Shown in pieces: positions 44,019-55,698 of a stretch of 64,000 nt of DNA. Both the position numbers and the translations under genes were made by a program. The notes beneath the pieces were generated by a model. It searched no databases. It was not told where the DNA came from and saw nothing but the letters and a program-made list of their open reading frames with translations. The stretch spans positions 1-64,000 of the forward strand of contig JALGSU010000016.1 of assembly GCA_029821735.1 (NCBI GenBank). Direction: 5' to 3'. Position 1 is the stretch's first letter; the number at the start of each line of letters is the position of its first letter. The stretch is from Candidatus Zipacnadia bacterium. GTDB lineage: Bacteria > Armatimonadota > Zipacnadia > Zipacnadales > UBA5352.

Positions 44019-47000
44019 TTACCGTCCCAGACTGAGCGGAGCCAATGTCTCGACCCGCTGACCATCGTCTGCGGCGGCCTGTATCCGAACCAGATAGCGG
44101 CCCGCCGGGCAGACCGTGCCCGACTTGCTGCGACCGCTCCATGTGAGTGTGTTCGCGCCTGCCGCGGCCGGACCCGTCGCCACAGTGGCGACCTTGCGGC
44201 CAGCGATGTTCAGCACTTCCACGCTGACGTCTGCGGCGAGCGACAGTGTGTAGCTGATGCTCGCGCCGCCGGCAGCCTGTGCTACCGCAGCGCTCGTGAT
44301 CATCAGTCCGCCACCGTGGTTCTCGCTCACCTCAAGCGCGAAGTGCCTCGCGCCGCCATCGCCCGAGCTGTAGCTGTAGACGGGCATCGTCCGCGCATAC
44401 ATCCGCTTGCCCGCATCCAGGTCCACCAGCGTCACGCGCTTGCTCGCCGGAACTTGCGAGAGATCAGGCAGCGCGACCTGGACCGTGACGTCGGCCATGT
44501 CTGTGGCGACCTCGAAGGGCCATACCTGCGCCCCATCGCCCATGGCTCGGACGTCCGTCGCCAGACGCTTACCGGCCTGGCTGGTGAAGTATACGTCGAC
44601 GTAGGAGCCCACAACTGGCGGGTTGGCGGCCTGATAGACGCCCTGCCCGCCCGCCGGCACCACGCCAGCGACGCTTGATACGTCCATGGAGCCCGCCGCG
44701 CTTGCGGTAATCGGCATGACCCATGTGCCCGGGCCAGGTGTGTAGGCCTTGGGCGTCGACGCCACTGCAGCCGGCGTCGCCGGGCCCTGGATCGTGACTT
44801 GTGTAGCCGTCACCGCGCGCAGCCAGAAGCCGCGCTCGGCCGGAACTGTATCCACCGCGCCGATGCCGCGCGTCGTGGTCACCAGTCGGTAGTTGTTGAT
44901 CGCCGCGTCATAGATGAACCCGTAGTCCGCAGCCGGGCTGCCGGACGGGATCTGCACCTGTGCCCATGGCAGGTCCCGCGCGTACGGGTTGCCCTGCATG
45001 TTCCAGTTGGCTTTCAGGCTCATCACGATGTTCTCGTTGTTACCAACGACCTCACCGATGAGATCGCGCACACCAGCGGTGTTCCGCCGCACCCAGAAGC
45101 CCCGACCCGGCGCCACGTGCATCATCTGATCGGTCGACGCCTGCGTCAGGTAGGGCGGGCTGCTCTGCGGATCCCAACGCCGCACCTCGGCATTCGCGCC
45201 AAAGGCGAGCCCGACACTCGGGTCATCGGGCCTGACCGGCACAGCCAGCATGTTCAGGCCAGCCGGCACGGTCATCTGATATATCGCCGACGCCACGAAG
45301 TCAACGTTCGCCTCGTCGGTCGCCAGCGCGACGACGGTCTCGACCGGGCTGAACGCCCAGTCCGCGTCGCTCGGCCGCACGGTGTACGTGCCCGGCAAGA
45401 GGCCGGCCAGTGTGTACGAACCGTCCAGGTTGCTGTCTGTGCTCCACACCAGCGTATTGTTCTGCAGCGCATCGACCTGAACGCCGGACAGCCGATCGCC
45501 TGCGCCGGTCCGGACAGTTCCGCTGATGTCGTACCGGTCCGGCGTGCCCTCGAAGACTACGCCGCCAACGTTGCCGCTCGTCGCGTCCACCGTGACGGCC
45601 AGGCTCGTTGGGACGAAGTTGAAGCCTGACAGTTGCGCCATCACCGTGTACGTGCCTGCTGGCACGTTCTCGAGTGACCACGCTCCCGCGTTGTCGGTTA
45701 CATCGACATGTAGGCCGTCCGTCACCGTCACGCCCGGCATCGCCGGGCCTCCGGTCAGCTCCCTGACCACACCTGAGATGGTGTAGCCTGCGCGCGAGAC
45801 GAAGTCGATGCCCAACGCGCTTGGGCCGATCGTCACCGACTGGCTCGTCGGCGAGAAGGACCGACCGTCCTTCGACGGAACAACGTCGTACTGGCCCTCG
45901 GCCAGGCCCGCGATATCATACCGGCCATCGGCGCCGGTCACGGCCCACAGCGCTCCGGCCTCGACCCGGACGCCCGCCTCGGGCACGCTGCTGGCATTCG
46001 CGATCGTGCCAGCTATGTGGAAGACCGGCGGACCCTCGACCGTGAACCCGTAGCTGACGAAGCCGGTCGCGCTCGGTGCCACATTGCCCGCGATGTCTGC
46101 CACCTGCAGGCGAACTGCAACCGCCTCGAGGAACGCGAAATCAGCGGGCGGATCGTACGTGACCGTCTGCCGCGAGGGCGATCCGGTCGACGTGGTCTCC
46201 GGCAGGCCCGCGACGTCGACGCCATCGATCTCAAACACCAGCGTCGACATATCGATGCCGCTGCCGGCGTCGTCGATAACGAACACAATGTCCGTGTCGA
46301 CCGCGACCCCTTCGTCACCATCTGCGGGGTCGAAGCCGCTGAAGACCGGAGCCAGTCCGTCCTGCGCCGTCACAGGACCGGCGATGTTCGAGTCCGGACC
46401 TTCCTGCACGTCGTCATACGCGCGCACCATGTAATACAGCGGTACGCCCAGCGGCGCGCTGATGTCCGTATAGGCCAGCGTCCCGACCGGGACGATGGCG
46501 TAGACCTCCGCCGGCGTCATCAGCGGCAGCGCCACCGGATCGGTCGAGCGGAAGATGTGATACTCGGTAACGTCGTTCTCGCCAGCCTTATTGGGGTCAT
46601 CGTCGGACATCCCCCAGGCCAGATCGATGCTGCCATCGTTCGGCGCTGTCGCCGTCAGGTTCACTGGCGCCGCCGGTTCGTTGTTCGGCAGCGGCGTCGA
46701 GACCAGATCCGATTCCATTGGGAAGTTCTCGCTGGACACGATATCCCGTGAGTCCACCAAGTGGATATACGTCGAGTCCTCCAGCCGCAGTTGCAGCGTG
46801 GAGGGCAGCGGTGTCGTGTCGCTTATCGAGCAGGTGAACAACAGCGACTCCGTCGACGCATCCGAGACGGTCACGCTGTTCTGAGCGATGTCGAAGGTTG
46901 CTCGCTCCGTGCCGCCCACATTGGCGAAGTTCGACGACTCCAGCAGCACGTCTCCGCCGTCAACCGCGCCGTCCTGGTTGACGTCGTGGTAAAGCTTCGC

Positions 47001-50000
47001 TGACGTTACATTCGAGACCGCAATGATTGAGCCCATCTCGTCGACCGTAACCCGGTCGATCTCGATCGAGTCCGCGTCGACTTCGAGGTCCAGTGACAGG
47101 ATCGGCACATCGACGTCGCCCGGGTTGATTGCCTTGATGCCAGCCACCACCGGGTCCACCGGTGCGCGACTGACCGGCGTCACCGTCAGTGTGTCGGGCG
47201 CCTCATCGATGATGACGAGCCGCGAGTTGATCGGGAAGCGATATGTCCCGAGACCCGCGCTCGACGCCGTCAGCCCGGTGCGGACGCGCTCCTGGACCGC
47301 TCCCGGAACCTTGGGCCGTATGTAGTCAAAGGTCGCCATGCCAACGCCCAGCGACACGCCTGCTCCGGCAGTCGCCCGGTCGTGAATGTCGTAGCTAACG
47401 AACAGGTCGCGGCTCTCACCCAGCGGGATCGGGTAGTTCAGACCGGTGAAATACGCCACCTGATTTTGCATCAGCGCGACCGCGATCCGCGTGTCGATCG
47501 CCATGTCGAGCAACTGGTCGCCGTCAGTGTCGTCCCACAGCGAGGCTCGCACTACGTCTGCGTCCTCCTGTGACGAACCGTTCTCGTCGATTCTGATGCG
47601 CTCAAGCTCCACATCGCCCATCGACAAGTTCGGTGAGTTGTCGTCGTTGTCCAGGTGCAGCCTCTGCATCGCCACGTCCACCGCGCCCTGCGGCGCCGAC
47701 GCCGGCCGACTCACCGGGTCGTGACCCGTCACGATGATCTCGCGCGGAACCACGTGCAGGTCCGCATGCATCGTGATCCCCGCGTCGGAGATGTTCGCCA
47801 CGCGCGCGAAGCTGTCCGTGCTGGTTCCAGGCTGTAGCACGCCGGGCGGCGGGATGGGCGGATCTTCGCTCTTCAGGAAGGCGTTGATCGTGCCGCCCTT
47901 CCAGCCATGTGAGTAGCTGCTCGGGTTTGTATACTGGGTCCAGTTATGGATCCCGAGGCTGCCCGGGAACGGGTCAGACTCGATGTTGCCCCACTGCCCG
48001 TCCGGGTTGCTCTCCAGCTCAAACAGGCCGTCCGCCTGCTCTATGATGCAGAAGGGATGCCATTCGTCCGTCTGTCCGAAGCGCCGATCCACGTGGTAGA
48101 TGAACAGACCGCGCGGAGCGTGGTCGCCGAAGTAGTCCGAGCCGGTCCGGTTGCGGTTCTCTACCAGGAAGTACTCGTCCCAGTTCGCCGGGTCCACACC
48201 GTCGTGGATGTACTGCGGGCGGCCGGGAAGCTTGTAGACGACCGGGTTTTCCAGTGTGCCCTCAATCTCGGGCACCGCAGCGTTGATGATGTCTGTCGTC
48301 ACCACGACCGGAGTTACCCAGCCTCGTGAGATCTTGTGCACAGCGTCCACGCGCCGACCGCCGTGCGCCATGACCGAATACGGACCTATCATGCTGCACT
48401 CGAACAGCGGCGGTTGGGGCTGCGTGCCCGCGTTCGCGTAGAAGTCGAGGTCATACAGGTCGCCGAAGCCGAAGGTGTGCCCCAACTCGTGAGCCGTCAG
48501 ATACAGACCGGCGTTCACGGGCAGGACCACGGCCGAGTTCGGGATGAACACGTGCGCGCCGCTCCACGGACCGCTGGTGCCACCCGAGTCGTTGCCGCCC
48601 GCCACGTCCGAGGGATATAGACTGATCCGGCGGTTGTAGCCGCTCGCCACGATGCCCTCGTCCGAGAGCACCTGGCCCAAGTCGCCGAGCCAGTTGCCGA
48701 ACTTGTGGCCGCCGTTGCTGTCCGGGCCCTCGAAATAACCCATGTTCGGCATTGCGTGGTCCTGGGTGTCGTGGTCGTAGGGCTTGGGCCGATCCACGTG
48801 GTACCCGGCGTAGTCCACCGTGCCCCCCACGTCGTCGATCCTGCCAGCCGTATTGCGCAGGTGCCGCAACTGATACGGGCGGCTGCCCATCCGGCCTTCC
48901 TCGACCGCGTGGTCATGCGTGTAGTAACACATCGACATCAGGCGGTTGCCTGTGTCCGACTGCAGGATATCTGACCCGTCGAACAGACACGCGTCGGAGC
49001 CCTGATCTGAGCTGAGGCTCCAGCCCGCGTCTACCGGCACTTGCCTGTTCCCGACGCCGCCAACGTTCACGCGAACCAGCCAGTCGGAGTCGAAGTTGCT
49101 CGTATGGATGATGATCCGCCGCGAGTCCCATTGGTCGCGGTATGTGCCACTGATGGTCAGATCTGTCCACGTCGGCGTGGTTGCGGCTGGATCCAGATAC
49201 ATCGGGCCGCTCAGGCCCCCGGCGCTCCCGTAGAACAGGGCCGCTATAGTGTCCGTGCCCGAGTCACAGGTGATTGCGCGAAGCCCCGTGCCCGGGACAT
49301 CTCGGATGATCGGGGTGCCCGGCTGCATCGCGAAATCGTTGCCGGTGCCGCCCAGTGGCACTCGGTCGAGCTTGTGGTGGCTCTCGAGAGGACCGACTAT
49401 ATCGCTGCGGTTACCGTCGATCGACAGGTTACCGTGCGAGTTGGCGTAGTAGTAATTCGTCACACTATACGTGTGGTAGAGGGGATTGCGGTTGAACAGG
49501 AAGTCGTACCAGTCCTCGCTCAAGTCAACCGAGGTGCCCGGATGACCATCAACCATGTACTCAATCCGCGGGTGGTTGGCCGTCGAGTTGCCGCTACCAC
49601 TGGGGGCTATGCCCGTATTGCTCCAGGAGTTCAGACCCCCGGGCATATACGTCGAGGTGCTGATCGCGCCACCTGGCGTCTCTTGTGTGAATGGGTGATC
49701 GCGATCGCCGCCGCCCTGGTAGTACAAGCCCGGTGAGGGCGAACGGTCGTCCCAGTGCGGGAAGTTGTTGAGAACAACCAGTATCCGAATGACCTGAACG
49801 GCCTTCGTGGAACTGGCCTTCTCACCCGGCAGACGATACGCTTCCAGGTTCCGGCGCTGCTCGGCTGTCAGCGTCTGCACGAACCAGCCGCGCCTTTGCG
49901 CCTCGCCAACGCTCGCCAGCAGGCGCGCCCGCGTTGCGGGGTCCGCCGACTCAAGAGCCGCCTTAATGTACGGGGCGTAGAACTCCGGCCGCGCTGCGCG

Positions 50001-50324
50001 CATGATCCCGGAGCCTTCATACGTCACCATCGGCTCCCCGGCGGCCACTTGCCCGTCAACCTTCACGAAGTCCATTACGGCGCCTTCGGGAAGTTCAAGA
50101 TTATCGATGATGGACGCGCCATTCATCATCTCGAAACGCTTCAGAGTCTGTGCCGCTGCTCGTGGTGACAGGTCAAACTTCTCCTGCACAAACTGCAGCG
50201 CGCCGTCCCGAACCTGGCCGACCTCGATGTTGACGCCGGCGCTGGCTTGGGACGCTATCAGCCCCACCAACACAACGCTCGTCATCAGGGCGGTCGCGTA
50301 CCTAGCTGTCTTCGAAATGCTCAT
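44019..50324 (-). CDS. Giant secreted M6-family metalloprotease with Ig and regulatory repeats
   Basis: The 2101-residue protein has a signal peptide (LMTSVVLVGLIASQASAG). An M6/immune-inhibitor-A-like domain holds the zinc motif AHELGHTFGFGDLYD (His612, Glu613, His616, Asp622) and a Met-turn SVMAHGG (Met652). Cadherin/Ig-like regions follow, then a dockerin-like DVNQDGAVDGGDVLL segment, an FN3 module, three carboxypeptidase-regulatory repeats, and a FlgD-like C-terminus ending AGRYLVRIQAAADDGQRVE. It likely needs zinc and perhaps calcium, and acts outside the cell. ATG 50324 is preceded by AGGTGG; the open frame extends upstream into the leader. A clear promoter is at 50473-50502. Confidence 0.9.
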   Translation of the reverse strand: MSISKTARYATALMTSVVLVGLIASQASAGVNIEVGQVRDGALQFVQEKFDLSPRAAAQTLKRFEMMNGASIIDNLELPEGAVMDFVKVDGQVAAGEPMVTYEGSGIMRAARPEFYAPYIKAALESADPATRARLLASVGEAQRRGWFVQTLTAEQRRNLEAYRLPGEKASSTKAVQVIRILVVLNNFPHWDDRSPSPGLYYQGGGDRDHPFTQETPGGAISTSTYMPGGLNSWSNTGIAPSGSGNSTANHPRIEYMVDGHPGTSVDLSEDWYDFLFNRNPLYHTYSVTNYYYANSHGNLSIDGNRSDIVGPLESHHKLDRVPLGGTGNDFAMQPGTPIIRDVPGTGLRAITCDSGTDTIAALFYGSAGGLSGPMYLDPAATTPTWTDLTISGTYRDQWDSRRIIIHTSNFDSDWLVRVNVGGVGNRQVPVDAGWSLSSDQGSDACLFDGSDILQSDTGNRLMSMCYYTHDHAVEEGRMGSRPYQLRHLRNTAGRIDDVGGTVDYAGYHVDRPKPYDHDTQDHAMPNMGYFEGPDSNGGHKFGNWLGDLGQVLSDEGIVASGYNRRISLYPSDVAGGNDSGGTSGPWSGAHVFIPNSAVVLPVNAGLYLTAHELGHTFGFGDLYDLDFYANAGTQPQPPLFECSMIGPYSVMAHGGRRVDAVHKISRGWVTPVVVTTDIINAAVPEIEGTLENPVVYKLPGRPQYIHDGVDPANWDEYFLVENRNRTGSDYFGDHAPRGLFIYHVDRRFGQTDEWHPFCIIEQADGLFELESNPDGQWGNIESDPFPGSLGIHNWTQYTNPSSYSHGWKGGTINAFLKSEDPPIPPPGVLQPGTSTDSFARVANISDAGITMHADLHVVPREIIVTGHDPVSRPASAPQGAVDVAMQRLHLDNDDNSPNLSMGDVELERIRIDENGSSQEDADVVRASLWDDTDGDQLLDMAIDTRIAVALMQNQVAYFTGLNYPIPLGESRDLFVSYDIHDRATAGAGVSLGVGMATFDYIRPKVPGAVQERVRTGLTASSAGLGTYRFPINSRLVIIDEAPDTLTVTPVSRAPVDPVVAGIKAINPGDVDVPILSLDLEVDADSIEIDRVTVDEMGSIIAVSNVTSAKLYHDVNQDGAVDGGDVLLESSNFANVGGTERATFDIAQNSVTVSDASTESLLFTCSISDTTPLPSTLQLRLEDSTYIHLVDSRDIVSSENFPMESDLVSTPLPNNEPAAPVNLTATAPNDGSIDLAWGMSDDDPNKAGENDVTEYHIFRSTDPVALPLMTPAEVYAIVPVGTLAYTDISAPLGVPLYYMVRAYDDVQEGPDSNIAGPVTAQDGLAPVFSGFDPADGDEGVAVDTDIVFVIDDAGSGIDMSTLVFEIDGVDVAGLPETTSTGSPSRQTVTYDPPADFAFLEAVAVRLQVADIAGNVAPSATGFVSYGFTVEGPPVFHIAGTIANASSVPEAGVRVEAGALWAVTGADGRYDIAGLAEGQYDVVPSKDGRSFSPTSQSVTIGPSALGIDFVSRAGYTISGVVRELTGGPAMPGVTVTDGLHVDVTDNAGAWSLENVPAGTYTVMAQLSGFNFVPTSLAVTVDATSGNVGGVVFEGTPDRYDISGTVRTGAGDRLSGVQVDALQNNTLVWSTDSNLDGSYTLAGLLPGTYTVRPSDADWAFSPVETVVALATDEANVDFVASAIYQMTVPAGLNMLAVPVRPDDPSVGLAFGANAEVRRWDPQSSPPYLTQASTDQMMHVAPGRGFWVRRNTAGVRDLIGEVVGNNENIVMSLKANWNMQGNPYARDLPWAQVQIPSGSPAADYGFIYDAAINNYRLVTTTRGIGAVDTVPAERGFWLRAVTATQVTIQGPATPAAVASTPKAYTPGPGTWVMPITASAAGSMDVSSVAGVVPAGGQGVYQAANPPVVGSYVDVYFTSQAGKRLATDVRAMGDGAQVWPFEVATDMADVTVQVALPDLSQVPASKRVTLVDLDAGKRMYARTMPVYSYSSGDGGARHFALEVSENHGGGLMITSAAVAQAAGGASISYTLSLAADVSVEVLNIAGRKVATVATGPAAAGANTLTWSGRSKSGTVCPAGRYLVRIQAAADDGQRVETLAPLSLGR

Positions 50325-50472
50325 CTGCCAATTGCCACCTCTCGTGCTGGCTGACATGGCACCGTAACTGATGCGGTACACACAATCAGTGACGCCACCC
50401 CTGCACTTGTGGTACAAGGAACAGCGCAACGACTGCGTCGTCTCTCTCAACCCAACCCCGTGTGTATGACGC

Positions 50473-50502
50473 ATTGTAAGTTATCCCTGCCCATCCTGTC
50501 AA
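50473..50502 (-). promoter_or_regulatory. Sigma70 promoter of the M6 protease gene
   Basis: On the minus strand TTGACA (50502-50497), 18 bp, TACAAT (50478-50473). It leaves a leader of about 140 bases before the ATG at 50324. I could not recognise a riboswitch in that leader. Confidence 0.75.
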
Positions 50503-50574
50503 CATCGCAGGCGCTTTGCAGTGGCCTTCAGCGCCCCCCACGCACATTTCCGGCCCTTCCCCCTCGCCCGTCGG

Positions 50575-51081
50575 TTACAAATCCCGCGCAGACTCCAGTT
50601 CCAAGAGCCGACTCTTCATCGGCAGCCCCCCGCCAAACCCCACCAGTTTCCCGCCTGCCCCGATCACCCGGTGGCACGGAATCACGATCGCCAATGGGTT
50701 GCGGTGTAGCGCCTGGCCCACCGCCCGAGCCGCCCGCGGCGAACCCGCCTCCCTGGCAAGCTCACCGTAGCTGCACGTGTGGCCATAGCCCACACGGCTG
50801 CACGCCTCCAGAACGCGTCTGGTGAAGTCGCGAAGCCCCCCGAGGTCCAACTCCACCCCAAACTCGACTGCCTCTCCCGCGAAATAGCGCCCCAGAAGGC
50901 TCGCCACGTCCATCAGAAGCGGGTCATCGTCCCCAGCTCGCGCGTCTCCGCCCACCGCGCGCGTGGCTGCGTGCCTGCTGTCCATCGGCAGCGTGCTGCG
51001 ACACAGCCCAGCGCAGGTGCGGCGCAGGCCGCACCATCCCCATCCGACGTCGACCGCAATGAACCTGTCATCTGTTGCCAT
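50575..51081 (-). CDS. ogt: Methylated-DNA-[protein]-cysteine S-methyltransferase
   Basis: This suicidal repair protein removes O6-methyl groups from guanine. The 168-residue protein has the active-site motif IPCHRVIGAGG with acceptor Cys136, and the preceding helix-turn-helix YGELAREAGSPRAARAVGQALHRNP that inserts in the DNA groove. N-terminal region short and divergent, as in Ogt-type enzymes. It lies alone between the promoter of the M6 protease and the downstream hairpin of the HtrA gene. Length typical. Confident. Confidence 0.93.
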   Translation of the reverse strand: MATDDRFIAVDVGWGWCGLRRTCAGLCRSTLPMDSRHAATRAVGGDARAGDDDPLLMDVASLLGRYFAGEAVEFGVELDLGGLRDFTRRVLEACSRVGYGHTCSYGELAREAGSPRAARAVGQALHRNPLAIVIPCHRVIGAGGKLVGFGGGLPMKSRLLELESARDL

Positions 51082-51179
51082 TACCGGACATTACTCCTCT
51101 TGCCCACCGGACCCCTGAGTCCTCTTGGCACAAGATTAAGTTTCCGTGGACCCCATCGGCGTCCCATTCCCGTACATGA

Positions 51180-51209
51180 CAGGGCCCCGGTCTCTCGACC
51201 GGGGCCCTG
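51180..51209 (-). terminator. GC-rich terminator-like hairpin after htrA
   Basis: Perfect 13-bp stem (51180-51192 with 51197-51209), loop TCTC, located about 20 bases past the htrA stop. No T run follows. Confidence 0.6.
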
Positions 51210-51229
51210 CGTGTCTGCGCCTGTGTGAC

Positions 51230-52780
51230 CTACCACTCCGCGTCTATGTCAACCAGACTGACCGCGGCGCCCTGCTCGCCCTCTGTCTCAACGTGCAGCA
51301 CCACCACATCGGCGTTTTCCGCCTTCAGAGCATCGAGCTTCTCACGATACTCTGCCGCCGTCGCTACGGCCTGTCCGCTGACCTTCAGGACTACCATCCC
51401 CGGCGCTAACCTGCCTGCTGCCGGACTGTCGCCCGCCACTTTCTTGATGACCACACCTTCGGTGCGCTTGATGCCTAGCTGACCGGCGATCTCTGCGTCC
51501 AGGTCCGACACAGTAATCCCGAGCGGTGCGTCCGCGGCCACTGCGACGTCGTCCCCACCCTCCTCATCAAAGCCCGCGTACCGTGCCGGCATTTCGCCCA
51601 GCGTGACCTTGATCTCGCGTTCCTTCTTGTTGCGCAGCACCTTCAGCGTGATCGTCTCGCCCGGGCCCGAGGCCGCCACGATCGTCTGCAGCGTCCAAGT
51701 GTCGGGCGTCGGCACGCCGTCGATAGCGACGACGATGTCCTCCACCTGCAGCTCACTGTCGGCTGCCGGGCTGCCCTCGCCCACGTTGCTGACCCACACG
51801 CCACCGTCTGGGGCTCCGAAGAACTCCTTCTGATGGTCGCTGAGGTCATCGATCCCTATGCCGAGCCAGCCGCGCGCGATCTTCTTGTTCTCAATCAGGT
51901 CCGGAATCACCTGTTCGGCGGTCTTGGCGGGGATGGCAAAGCCGATACCCGCGTTGCCCCCGAACTGCCCCGGGCGGTACGCCACGCTGATGCCAATGAC
52001 CTCACCCTTGAGGTTCACCAGCGGACCGCCGCTGTTGCCCGGGTTGATCGCTGCGTCCGTCTGGATGATGTCGCCCAGCCGCGTGTTGCGCACCGTGCCC
52101 GGCAGGAAGCGCGACTTCGCGCTGATAACGCCCACCGTCACAGTCTGCTCAAGCTGGAACGGTGAGCCTACCGCCATAACCCACGAGGCAATAGGCGCCG
52201 CGTCCGAATCGCCCAGCACCAGCGTCGGCAGCTTGCGCCCCGCGTCCACCTTGACGACCGCCAGCTCGGTCCGCGGGTCGTTGCCCACCAGGGTCGCCGG
52301 ATACTCCTTGGTATCGCCATTTCGGTCATGCAGTTCGACCGTAATCTTGGTTGCGCCCTGAACCACATGGGCGTTGGTCACGATGTAGCCGTCCTCGGAG
52401 TATATCCACCCTGAGCCCATGCCCTCGCGCCGGAACTGCTCCGGGGTCGGAGCGTCCTCACCCTGGCCGCCCTGGCCGCCCTGATCGCGGAAGAACGGGA
52501 AGCGCTTGAAGAACTCTTCCATCTGCCCCTGGGAAGGTCTATCACCCGCGCCGCCGGGGACCTGCACATTGATGCGAACTACTGCCGGCAGCGTCTGCTC
52601 CGCCACTCTGACGAAAGAGGTCTCCAGGTCTGCCGCGGCGCCCTGAGCCATCGCCGGGGTCTGCCCGGTCTGCTCCGGCATGCGGCACGCCATCGTCGCC
52701 ACAAACGCACCCACCAGCACGCTCAGCAAGATAAGGATGAGGTGCGAGTGGCGATGAGAAGCATCTTCTCTGCTCGTCAT
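51230..52780 (-). CDS. htrA: HtrA/DegP-like periplasmic protease with two PDZ domains; Glu in place of triad Asp
   Basis: The 516-residue protein has an N-terminal membrane anchor (HLILILLSVLVGAFVATMAC). A trypsin-like domain follows with His138 in VTNAHVV and Ser250 in INPGNSGGP. Where the catalytic Asp is expected in TDLAV the sequence reads RTELAVVK (Glu172). Two PDZ domains follow: a first with RGWLGIGIDDL and EGSPAADSELQVEDIVVAIDG, a second with GVVIKKVAGDSPAAGRLAPGM. A Gly/Gln-rich linker FRDQGGQGGQGEDAPTP precedes the protease. Such proteins degrade or chaperone misfolded envelope proteins. The Glu may retain partial activity or leave mostly chaperone function. A weak GGTGA ribosome site precedes the ATG. 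Confidence 0.93.
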   Translation of the reverse strand: MTSREDASHRHSHLILILLSVLVGAFVATMACRMPEQTGQTPAMAQGAAADLETSFVRVAEQTLPAVVRINVQVPGGAGDRPSQGQMEEFFKRFPFFRDQGGQGGQGEDAPTPEQFRREGMGSGWIYSEDGYIVTNAHVVQGATKITVELHDRNGDTKEYPATLVGNDPRTELAVVKVDAGRKLPTLVLGDSDAAPIASWVMAVGSPFQLEQTVTVGVISAKSRFLPGTVRNTRLGDIIQTDAAINPGNSGGPLVNLKGEVIGISVAYRPGQFGGNAGIGFAIPAKTAEQVIPDLIENKKIARGWLGIGIDDLSDHQKEFFGAPDGGVWVSNVGEGSPAADSELQVEDIVVAIDGVPTPDTWTLQTIVAASGPGETITLKVLRNKKEREIKVTLGEMPARYAGFDEEGGDDVAVAADAPLGITVSDLDAEIAGQLGIKRTEGVVIKKVAGDSPAAGRLAPGMVVLKVSGQAVATAAEYREKLDALKAENADVVVLHVETEGEQGAAVSLVDIDAEW

Positions 52781-52808
52781 GATCCATCACCAGTTCCTTG
52801 TTACGCAC

Positions 52809-52838
52809 ACCGCGCGGCCCTTGGTCGGGCCGCGCGGT
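52809..52838 (-). terminator. GC-rich terminator-like hairpin after trxA
   Basis: Perfect 12-bp stem (52809-52820 with 52827-52838), 6-base loop TTGGTC, between trxA and htrA on the minus strand. No T tract. Confidence 0.6.
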
Positions 52839-52910
52839 ATTGGTATGTTGTGCCAGCTATGACGTGCGCGCGGTCCGCATTGTTCGCGAACGCACCATCA
52901 TCTGCCGTCG

Positions 52911-53223
52911 CTATGCCATACCGTCGAGCTTCGCCTTCAGCGCGTCCTCGGGCTGCACGCCCACCGCCTGGTCCACTACTTCGCCACCCTTGAAGAACAG
53001 CAGCGCGGGGATGCTGCGGATGCCGTACTTGGTGGCCAGATCGGAGTTGTCGTCCACATTGAGCTTGCAGATCTTGGCCTTCCCTGCATACTCATCCGCC
53101 AGCTTCTCGAGCGTCGGACCCATCATCAGGCAAGGTCCGCACCACGGTGCCCAGAAGTCCACCAGGCACGGCAAGTCCGACTCGATTACCTCGCTCTGGA
53201 AGTTGTTTTTGTCCAGTGTCAGT

Positions 53224-53234
<11 letters not shown>
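52911..53234 (-). CDS. trxA: Thioredoxin
   Basis: The 107-residue protein has the canonical fold: active-site WAPWCGPC (Cys32 and Cys35), the cis-proline segment IRSIPALLFF, and DDNSDLATKYGI. It reduces disulfides in the cytoplasm with electrons from thioredoxin reductase. The ATG at 53234 has GAGGAG about nine bases upstream; an earlier ATG four codons before is too close to the ribosome site. It overlaps the VanZ-like gene by 11 bases, suggesting co-transcription with VanZ and ligA. Confidence 0.95.
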
Positions 53235-55667
<2,433 letters not shown>

Positions 55668-55698
55668 TCACTTCGTGGCCCGCTCGCTGCCGTCTCCG

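Noticed and set aside
50325..50472. Riboswitch in the leader of the M6 protease
   Set aside because: The leader is about 140 bases with some pairing, but no conserved cyclic-di-GMP, cobalamin or other consensus could be recognised.
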